Assembly: GCA_023229795.1 (NCBI GenBank)
Contig: JALNYP010000066.1
Coordinates: 1-20,000 of the forward strand
Source of the DNA: Syntrophobacterales bacterium
GTDB lineage: Bacteria; Desulfobacterota; Desulfobaccia; Desulfobaccales; 0-14-0-80-60-11
Reading direction: 5' to 3'
Length of the DNA stretch: 20,000 bases
Under the pieces are notes generated by a model. It made no database searches, was not told where the DNA came from, and saw only the letters and a program-made list of their open reading frames with translations. The translations under genes were made by a program, and so were the position numbers. Positions 14,641 through 20,000 of the stretch are shown in pieces. The first letter of the stretch is position 1. Each line of letters starts with the position of its first letter.

Positions 14641-15438
14641 TCACCTTTTCCGAATCTCCACCGGCAGGCCCACGCCGTCTTTCAGGCGCCGGGCGGCATT
14701 ATCCCCCGTGCAGGCGATCTCGATAAACCCGTGACTGCCCTCCAGGGCCAGGAACTCCCCCGGAGCCCTGTCGGCATAAGTCCGGGCCAGACCCTGGAGA
14801 TGGAGTGGGCCAGATTTGAGCTCTAAACTTTGCTCTCCCAGCCAGGCCATAAGATCCCCGGCGGGGATATTGCTTACCAGGTTGCCGAAGCCGTCCACGT
14901 GAATGATCTCTCCCTGGACAGACTCCCGATTGAACTCCGGCTCAGGCCACCCCAGGGAAACGGGGTCGGTGATTCGGGGGCCGAAGCGGTCCAGGTTCAC
15001 CCCCAATGACAGGTGGGCCGCCACCGGCGCGAAAATATCCCGGCCGTGAAAGGTGGGCGACACCTGGGGTCGAAAGTAGGCCGGATTTTCCAGGGAAACG
15101 ATGGATAAATCCGGGGCACCAACAAAGGCCAGGTGAAGGAGGCCGTTGTCCGGCCCCACCCAGTACTGTCCCCGCCCGCGGGCCGCCAGGGCCCGACGGC
15201 CGCTCCCCACCCCGGGGTCCACCACGGCCAGGTGGATGGTGCCTGGCGGGAAATAGGCCGCGGCCTCGGTGAGGATGAAGGCCCCGCACCGGATATCCTG
15301 GGGCGGCACCTCGTGAGTGAGGTCCACCAGTTCCGCGGCGGGATTGAGGCCCAGAATGACCCCCTTCAGGCTGGCGACGTAAGCGTCTTTGGTGCCGAAA
15401 TCGGTAAGCAGGGTGATGAGAGGGCGGGGGGCAGCCAC
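14641..15438 (-). CDS. SAM hydrolase (SAM hydroxide adenosyltransferase, DUF62 family)
   Basis: 265 residues from GTG 15438, chosen because AGGAAAGG lies upstream and the family starts just before LITLLTDFGTKDAYVASLKG; the open frame reaches 15525. The active-site segments are visible: TDFGTKD (12-18), HEVPPQDI, VVDPGVGSGRR (72-82), GPDNGLL (95-101), GRDIFAPVA (132-140) and HVDGFGNLVSNI. These enzymes split S-adenosylmethionine with water into adenosine and methionine; the cellular purpose is not settled. It stands alone between cydAB and the thioredoxin-like gene. Confidence 0.9.
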   Translation of the reverse strand: MAAPRPLITLLTDFGTKDAYVASLKGVILGLNPAAELVDLTHEVPPQDIRCGAFILTEAAAYFPPGTIHLAVVDPGVGSGRRALAARGRGQYWVGPDNGLLHLAFVGAPDLSIVSLENPAYFRPQVSPTFHGRDIFAPVAAHLSLGVNLDRFGPRITDPVSLGWPEPEFNRESVQGEIIHVDGFGNLVSNIPAGDLMAWLGEQSLELKSGPLHLQGLARTYADRAPGEFLALEGSHGFIEIACTGDNAARRLKDGVGLPVEIRKR

Positions 15439-15603
15439 GTTTTCATCCTTTCCTATCAAGTGGCGCGCTTCGCAGCAGTTTCCGACAGGCAAGAACCTAA
15501 TGGAGGCAAGAAATTGACCTGGCAAGCATAAAGGTCCGCCGCGCCACAGTTTTCAGCACGCGGCCATCCCCGACCACCGTCAAATAGGTTCAAACAAAAA
15601 GAC

Positions 15604-15969
15604 TCAGTGCCTCTCCAGGATTTTTCCCACCTCTTCCCGGATGCGCTCGGGTTCCAGGGCTCCAGCGAACCGACCTTCGCCGTTGATGTACACCAGCGGC
15701 GCGGGGTAGGCCAGGGAGCAGAGCAGCGCGGTCTGGGGCAGGCCCGGCCCCCGGGGGTCCTGGAGGACGTTGATATATTCCACCTGCACCCGGCCGGGGA
15801 AGGCCGCGTCCAGGGTCAGGGCCAAGGCCTGGGCCTGCATCTCCAGGCTGACCCCGGCCAAAGGGCCGCCCTCTTCGTCATGGTGGTGACCGCCGCAGCC
15901 GCAGGCGCAACTGGAGGCCTTGTGCGCGGGCGCGTCATAAATCACCACCTGCACCGTATCCGGAGCCAT
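15604..15969 (-). CDS. Small Cys/His-rich thioredoxin-fold protein
   Basis: 121 residues from ATG 15969, preceded by GGGAG. The first strand (VQVVIYDAP) is followed not by the usual CxxC but by SSCACGCGGHHHDEE (19-33), with Cys21, 23 and 25 and three His: a plausible metal site. The rest (VQVEYINVLQDP, then APLVYINGEGRFAGALEPER) matches the end of a thioredoxin fold with the cis-Pro before the strand. Cys84 is the only other Cys. No signal peptide. It may be a metal or redox carrier. Family name not recognised; fold call moderately sure. Confidence 0.7.
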   Translation of the reverse strand: MAPDTVQVVIYDAPAHKASSCACGCGGHHHDEEGGPLAGVSLEMQAQALALTLDAAFPGRVQVEYINVLQDPRGPGLPQTALLCSLAYPAPLVYINGEGRFAGALEPERIREEVGKILERH

Positions 15970-16297
15970 ACCAAACTCCCGAATTCCAGCCGTTCCTCCC
16001 TGGGCCCGCACGGCGGGCCGGGGGAACCGATGCCAGGATTTTCCTGTAAGTTAAGCCCTTAAAACGGCTGCCGCCAGTCCTGCGGACATATTTTTTAGGA
16101 TAATTGGGGGGTGGAAGGAATTACTTTTCTGCTCCGAGTCAGATCTCTGCGGACGCGGATAAAATGATTATATTGGGAGAAGGGCGAGAAGCTAGTAGTC
16201 AGTGCCGGCAGCCCGGAAAAAATTGATTACTTATTGGGGCCAAGGGCAATTGCTGTCCCGGCCTGGCTCTCAACACCTTTTGGGGAGGAGGAAAATT
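15970..16297. other. Intergenic region before the PPC gene
   Basis: Divergent promoter region between the thioredoxin-like gene (-) and the PPC-domain gene (+). No convincing sigma70 hexamers, RNA or long repeat seen; several open frames here are GC-rich shadows. Confidence 0.4.
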
Positions 16298-16730
16298 ATG
16301 AACGCCGCAGTGACTCCCGGCCGCAGGATCATGGGCCGGCTGGCCAAGGGCGAGGATCTGCTGGCGGCCCTGGAGAGGACCGCTCAGGAGCGCGGCATCA
16401 CCTTTGGGGGAGGTCCGGGCCCTCGGGGCCGTCACCCAGGCCCGGGTGGGCTACTATAATCAGGCGGAGCGCCAATATTACTTCCTTGAGCTGGCGCGGC
16501 CTTTAGAGATCGTCTCTCTGATCGGCAATATCTCGCTGAAGGACGGAAAATCCATGGTTCATGCCCACCTTACCCTGGCCGATGCCGACGGCCGGGCCTT
16601 CGGGGGGCATCTGGCTCCCGGCACCCTGGTCTTTGCCTGCGAATTCATCCTTCAGGAATACGAGGCCGCCGCGCCCTTCCTGCGCCGCATGGATGAGCCC
16701 ACCGGCCTGTTCCTGTGGCCCGATGATTAA
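16298..16730 (+). pseudogene. PPC/DUF296 domain protein with one-base frameshift
   Basis: ATG 16298 has a strong GGAGGAGG ribosome site. The frame reads MNAAVTPGRRIMGRLAKGED ... ERGITFG and is then lost at a run of five G (16406-16410). Skipping one G restores EVRALGAVTQARVGYYNQAE through HAHLTLADADGRAFGGHLAP to the stop at 16730, giving a 143-residue protein of normal DUF296 length. This domain (plants and prokaryotes conserved) binds DNA or metal in a trimer; the bacterial role is unknown. The two halves are perfectly complementary and neither shows other damage, so a homopolymer sequencing error, a fresh mutation or phase variation at the G run are all possible. Confidence 0.8.
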
Positions 16731-16765
16731 TACCAAGATGCGATCGAACCGGTAATTTATCTCTC

Positions 16766-16823
16766 GTAGGGGCGGACCTATGTGTCCGCCCTGGATTGAG
16801 CGCACACTCAGGTGCGCCCCTAC
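16766..16823. repeat. Palindromic dispersed-type repeat
   Basis: 58 bases bounded by GTAGGGGCG and CGCCCCTAC, with an inner GGGCGGAC / GTCCGCCC hairpin. This GTAGGGGCG...CGCCCCTAC form is familiar as a repeated intergenic element in many bacterial genomes; copies elsewhere cannot be seen from one window. It lies after the PPC gene and could fold in RNA of either strand. Confidence 0.6.
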
Positions 16824-16904
16824 AGGTCAAGGGTTTCCTGACTTCTATGGGCGCAACTTGGTATAAGACGGTTTTCCTTAACCAAGACTCGGGCCGCACC
16901 TTAG

Positions 16905-16922
16905 GCCGGCACGGGTGCCGGC
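16905..16922. repeat. GC-rich hairpin near the end of the CoA-transferase gene
   Basis: Perfect 8-base arms GCCGGCAC / GTGCCGGC with a two-base loop, 49 bases after the CoA-transferase stop on that strand. No T-run follows, so it is at best a rho-aided terminator or RNA-stabilising hairpin. Confidence 0.35.
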
Positions 16923-16970
16923 GGCCAGGGCTTTCCAGCCTGAGCCGAGGAGTGGCGACCGCCGACCGCC

Positions 16971-18272
16971 TCACACCAGGCACATCTTCCGGGCCTCCTC
17001 CAGCAGGCCATCCCTAAACTTGGGGTGGGCCAGCTTGACGATCTCCTGGGCCCGCTCGCCCAGGGATTTGCCCATCAGATTGACCACCCCGTACTCGGTA
17101 ACCAGGTAATGGGTGTCCATCCGGGGCGTGGTGACCACCGTACCCGGCGTGAAGCGGGACACCACCCGGGAGACCTCGCCATTATGGGCGGTGGAATAGA
17201 AGGCGATGATGGATTTGCCGCCCTTGGAATTAAAGGCCCCCCGGACGTAATCAAGCTGGCCGCCGGTGCCGCTAAATTCGAAGCCGCCCAGGTACTCCGA
17301 ATTGCACTGCCCCAATAAGTCCACCTCAATGGTGGAGTTGATGGAAATCATGTTGTCGTTTTGGGCGATGACCTGGGGATCATTGGTGTAAGACACCGGA
17401 TAACTCTCCATGCTGGGGTTGTCATGCATAAACTCGTAGAGCTCCTGGTCCCCCATGGCGTTGGTAAAGACGTGCTTGCGATTATGGAGATTTTTCCAGC
17501 GGCCGGTGATCACCCCCTTCTTGATCAGGTGCATCATGCCGGGGCAGAGCAGTTCCGTGTGAATCCCCAAATCCCGGTGACCCTCCAGGTAATTGCAGAC
17601 TGCGTTGGGGATGCCGCCCAGTCCCAGTTGAATGGTGGCCCCGTCCGGCACCATGGCTGCGATGTGCTTGCCGATGATCTCGGCTTCAGGCTTGGGCGCC
17701 GAGGGAATCAACTCCACCAGAGGCACGTCATTCTCCACGATGGTATCCACCTCGGACACGTGCAGCAGTGAATCGCCGAAGACCCGGGGCATGCGGGGGT
17801 TGACTTCCACGATCAGGCGCCGGCAATGGAGGGCCGCGGTGGTGATGTAATCGTTGACGGTGCCGAAGCTGAAAAAGCCGGCCCGGTCCATGGAAGAAAC
17901 AGTGGTCACGGTGGTGTCCACCTCCATGAAATCCCGGATCAGGCGAGGGATCTGGTGAAACTGGTTAGGTACGAACAGATGCTTGCCGGACCTCACCTGG
18001 TCCCGGTCCGAACCGCTGACGAACCAGCAGTGGGAATGAAGCAAGCCGGCCAGGTCCGGAGAGAGGATAGTGGCCGCAGCGTTCGCCATGGGCAACAGGG
18101 AGTAGACCTTCAGGTCCCGCAGGTTGCCGCTCCGGACCCGGTCGGCGATGGCCGCTAACAGCGCCGGCGGCTCGCCGGTGGCCATGCCGTGCACCACCGT
18201 AGCTGAGTCCGGGATGGCCGCCACAGCCTGGGCCGCGGTGGTAAGTTTGCTCCGGTATTCTTCACGATACAT
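16971..18272 (-). CDS. Family I CoA-transferase (4-hydroxybutyrate/butyryl-CoA:acetate type)
   Basis: 433 residues from ATG 18272 (GAGGAAGGG upstream; a TTG at 18290 is less likely). The full acetyl-CoA hydrolase/transferase fold is present: a first domain with VHGMATGEPPALL, then GATIQLGLGGIPNAV (211-225), the probable catalytic Glu240 in LGIHTELL, EVDLLGQCNSEYLGG and the glycine loop GTGGQLDYVRGA (335-346). The enzyme moves CoA between acetate and another acyl group through a glutamyl-CoA intermediate. Length and motifs resemble 4-hydroxybutyrate CoA-transferase more than succinyl-CoA:acetate enzymes, but substrate cannot be fixed from sequence. No pathway partner adjoins it. Confidence 0.88.
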   Translation of the reverse strand: MYREEYRSKLTTAAQAVAAIPDSATVVHGMATGEPPALLAAIADRVRSGNLRDLKVYSLLPMANAAATILSPDLAGLLHSHCWFVSGSDRDQVRSGKHLFVPNQFHQIPRLIRDFMEVDTTVTTVSSMDRAGFFSFGTVNDYITTAALHCRRLIVEVNPRMPRVFGDSLLHVSEVDTIVENDVPLVELIPSAPKPEAEIIGKHIAAMVPDGATIQLGLGGIPNAVCNYLEGHRDLGIHTELLCPGMMHLIKKGVITGRWKNLHNRKHVFTNAMGDQELYEFMHDNPSMESYPVSYTNDPQVIAQNDNMISINSTIEVDLLGQCNSEYLGGFEFSGTGGQLDYVRGAFNSKGGKSIIAFYSTAHNGEVSRVVSRFTPGTVVTTPRMDTHYLVTEYGVVNLMGKSLGERAQEIVKLAHPKFRDGLLEEARKMCLV

Positions 18273-18634
18273 GGTCCCTTCCTCTCCCAAGCGGCTGGCT
18301 CCGGGAAGCCAGCCGAGCCTTTGGTATTAATCGGTTATTTTTGCCTTTTACTTAATAGGACAGGTACTGATCAGCAACATTTTGGGGCCATTGTACCTTA
18401 TCCCGAGGTGCGTTCAAATGCTTGTTTTGTGGCCGCAGACTTTGGCATGAAGCCACCCGGACCGGACGCGTTTCCTCCTTATCCGGGTAAGACTTCGGAC
18501 CTCTGTGAGAATAGCTTATTCGGCGGGAATAACGGTTTGGTGAGGCTTGGCAGGAATTTAGGCAGATAATGATGACAGGCGCTTCTCTACGCCGGAATAA
18601 CGCCGCTGGTTCGACCGGTTTGAGTGCCTGGAGC
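18273..18634. other. Intergenic stretch upstream of the CoA-transferase
   Basis: About 360 bases. It holds the CoA-transferase leader and the downstream end of the next minus-strand gene. An 82-codon plus-strand frame (18321-18569) has no motif or ribosome site and is not called. No clear terminator or promoter hexamers seen. Confidence 0.4.
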
Positions 18635-18988
18635 TTAATCTTCCGGGGAAACCCACAGGATCTTATTTTTATTGATAATCAAGACCCGGTCCGCCTGGCC
18701 TTCAACGACCGCATCAAACAGCACGATAAAGGGATTTTTGCCCTTGGTAAAGATGTCGCTGATCCGGCCATAGTAGGCGCCCCGGTCTTCGCTATGTTTC
18801 AGGAAGAAGTCGTGGTGTTCATGGGCAGGCTCCGCCAGGATATTAATTTTCCCTTTAACCAGGGACCCATCCTCAAGTTTTATGGCTGCCTTTCTCTCTT
18901 CCATGAGATGGCCGCTGACATTCCTGAGGCTGGGCGCGGCCCATGCCTCTTGGTTTTCCTCAGTAAATAATTCCTTCCCTCGTTTCAT
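18635..18988 (-). CDS. Conserved-looking hypothetical protein
   Basis: 117 residues from ATG 18988, with GGGAG six bases upstream (a start at 19009 is weaker). A charged N-terminal helix region is followed by a beta-rich part: AAIKLEDGSLVKGKINI, YYGRISDIFTKGKNPFIVLF, DAVVEGQADRVLIINKNKIL, ending WVSPED. The alternation of short strands with 'G-x-I/V-x-G' turns resembles small ligand- or partner-binding barrels. No catalytic motif, signal peptide or membrane segment. I do not recognise a named family. It is a single gene, about 1 kb before the rRNA operon and on the opposite strand. Confidence 0.7.
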   Translation of the reverse strand: MKRGKELFTEENQEAWAAPSLRNVSGHLMEERKAAIKLEDGSLVKGKINILAEPAHEHHDFFLKHSEDRGAYYGRISDIFTKGKNPFIVLFDAVVEGQADRVLIINKNKILWVSPED

Positions 18989-19069
18989 TTTATCTCCCTT
19001 GAGACCCATAACCTCCCCCCTATATCCGTTAGGCCCGCAATCTTGCCTAAATCTTTTGCTGCATAAATT

Positions 19070-19246
19070 ATGATGCTTTTCGTGGAAAGGGCTATCGGGA
19101 GAACTACTGATTTTTGGAGGGCAAAACTACTGATAGGGGAAAATCAACTCAGAATTCAGCCGGAGCTTCTGGAATTCCTGTCCCAAGCCCGCCAAGGTTA
19201 TCTCGAGATCTTCAGCCAGATGATAAGGCGGGGGTTCCCTGATTGA
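19070..19246 (+). CDS. Possible 58-residue protein
   Basis: ATG ATG at 19070 to TGA 19246. The second half (IQPELLEFLSQARQGYLEIF and SQMIRRGFPD) is a plausible amphipathic helix. No ribosome site is visible and a stop lies just upstream, so it may be a remnant or chance frame. It lies upstream of the rRNA promoters. Confidence 0.25.
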   Translation: MMLFVERAIGRTTDFWRAKLLIGENQLRIQPELLEFLSQARQGYLEIFSQMIRRGFPD

Positions 19247-19716
19247 GGCAAAGCCACCGATCACTTTTTTTCCTCAAAAAAGGGTTGCCTTTCGATTTTG
19301 ATTTGGTATCATCTACTGGTTAAGCATCGGGGCCGGGAGCGTAAGGTTTTCCCGGCCATTGATTTCACAGCCCGCAGGGTTTTTGATCAGGGGGATGCCG
19401 CCCCGACGGACGCGGTCCGGCGACTGGGTGAAGAAAATAGCGGCGGCCTTTGGGGTGGGCGGAAAACGCGGTGCGAAGGTGCCTAAGCAAAGCTGGGGCG
19501 GAAAGAGCGTTCCCAAGCTGGAGCTTGGGAACGAGTAAAAAAGAAGCGGTAAAGGGCACGGGCGGGACGCCGGTGTCAGCAGGAACGCCTTGAAGCGGCG
19601 GCCTTGGCAGTCTCGGACTTTCAGGTAAAGCTTCACGGGCTGAAAGGCCTGGCCAAAGGGGGAAGGCCGGTAAGCGGCTCATCCCGGCGGACCCAAAAAG
19701 AAAGGTTATGTAGGGC
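19247..19716. other. GC-rich leader region upstream of the rRNA operon
   Basis: No gene supported. Frames here are short and lack motifs. It contains one palindromic repeat (19508-19533, listed separately). No UP-element-like A/T tract is obvious immediately before the first rRNA promoter. Confidence 0.5.
19508..19533. repeat. Perfect palindromic repeat
   Basis: Twelve-base arms CGTTCCCAAGCT / AGCTTGGGAACG around GG. The word TTCCCAAGCTxxAGCTTGGGAA is known to me as a dispersed intergenic repeat in various bacteria. Only one copy lies in this window. Confidence 0.6.
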
Positions 19717-19745
19717 TTGACAGGGAAGCAGCGGTTCTGTATATT
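19717..19745 (+). promoter_or_regulatory. rRNA operon promoter 1
   Basis: TTGACA, 17-base spacer, TATATT. Near-consensus sigma70, first of three tandem promoters. The -35 continues as TTGACAGGG, as in promoter 2. Confidence 0.85.
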
Positions 19746-19808
19746 TGATCGTTGCAACTGCAAGCGAAGGAATGGCCCCCCGGGGCGGAAAAAAACCGCA
19801 ACGAGGGG

Positions 19809-19836
19809 TTGACAGGGCAGGGAAGTTGGGTTACAA
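19809..19836 (+). promoter_or_regulatory. rRNA operon promoter 2
   Basis: TTGACA, 16-base spacer, TTACAA. 92 bases after promoter 1, with the same TTGACAGGG start. Confidence 0.75.
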
Positions 19837-19886
19837 AAACAGTTGCCGCTCGGGGCCGGAAGCTAACAGGAACCAAACAAAAGGCC

Positions 19887-19914
19887 TTGACAGCGACGGA
19901 AAAATTGCTACAAT
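19887..19914 (+). promoter_or_regulatory. rRNA operon promoter 3
   Basis: TTGACA, 16-base spacer, TACAAT. The promoter nearest to 16S; transcription should start near 19921, about 58 bases before the mature rRNA. Confidence 0.85.
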
Positions 19915-19930
19915 AATAATCACCAAAACT

Positions 19931-19943
19931 TGCTCTTTGAAAA
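19931..19943 (+). promoter_or_regulatory. boxA antitermination site
   Basis: TGCTCTTTGAAAA closely matches the boxA consensus (TGCTCTTTAACA) bound by NusB/S10 in rRNA leader transcripts. It lies between promoter 3 and 16S, the expected place. Confidence 0.8.
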
Positions 19944-19978
19944 CTAAATAGTGAGCCCGAGTACGGGAAACTCCATTA

Positions 19979-20000
19979 AAACTGGAGAGTTTGATCCTGG
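19979..20000 (+). rRNA. rrs: 16S ribosomal RNA, 5' end (partial)
   Basis: The last bases contain AGAGTTTGATCCTGG, the universal 16S start (the 27F primer region), at the right distance from boxA and promoters. Position 1 is placed at 19979 by alignment to the E. coli 5' end. The gene continues past the window. Confidence 0.95.

Noticed and set aside
1..20000. CRISPR array, transposase or IS ends
   Set aside because: No regularly spaced direct repeats of CRISPR length, no DDE transposase and no terminal repeats with target duplication were seen; the 4104-4491 repeats are too short and too irregular for CRISPR.

Overview
The window looks like part of a GC-rich bacterial chromosome, probably an anaerobe or microaerophile of the Desulfobacterota (old Deltaproteobacteria) type. 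That placement is inference. It rests on molybdenum-cofactor genes next to a Cys-rich MerR regulator, a cytochrome bd oxidase, an acyl-CoA/acetate CoA-transferase, a SAM hydrolase and sigma70-type promoters. The only phylogenetic marker is the first ~22 bases of a 16S rRNA gene at the right edge.

Left part (1 to about 10,070) is mobile or decaying DNA. Positions 1-2,540 are a gene graveyard: a coding relic broken over three frames, a SWIM zinc-finger gene with an in-frame amber codon and no N-terminus, and two translationally coupled small phage-like ORFs, the second with two frameshifts. From 3,095 the content looks like an intact integrative element: a catalytic-domain-only tyrosine recombinase (+), an HU-like protein (-), an AT-rich intergenic region with repeated ATGTCCATC-type iterons (candidate replication origin), and a large protein (-) that joins a TOPRIM primase to an MCM-like AAA+ helicase. 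Then come a divergent CI/S24-like repressor (+) with a leaderless promoter, a 39-residue membrane peptide, an excisionase-like HTH protein and a full-length P4/DUF3596-type integrase. The integrase ends 26 bases from the 3' end of a tRNA-Glu(CUC) gene, the likely attachment site. Together these resemble a P4-like satellite or plasmid-prophage: lysis or packaging genes are not recognisable, but replication, repression, excision and integration are all present.

Right part (10,097 to 20,000) is host backbone, mostly on the minus strand: tRNA-Glu with its promoter; an overlapping merR-like/mobB/mobA operon for molybdopterin-guanine dinucleotide synthesis; cydAB with a palindromic operator over its promoter; a SAM hydrolase; a Cys/His-rich thioredoxin-fold protein; a PPC/DUF296 gene (+) with a one-base frameshift; a family I CoA-transferase; a conserved hypothetical protein; and a ribosomal RNA operon leader with three tandem promoters and boxA, leading into 16S rRNA.

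The most unusual item is the primase-MCM fusion with the adjacent iteron array and divergent repressor, which together look like a self-contained replication module.
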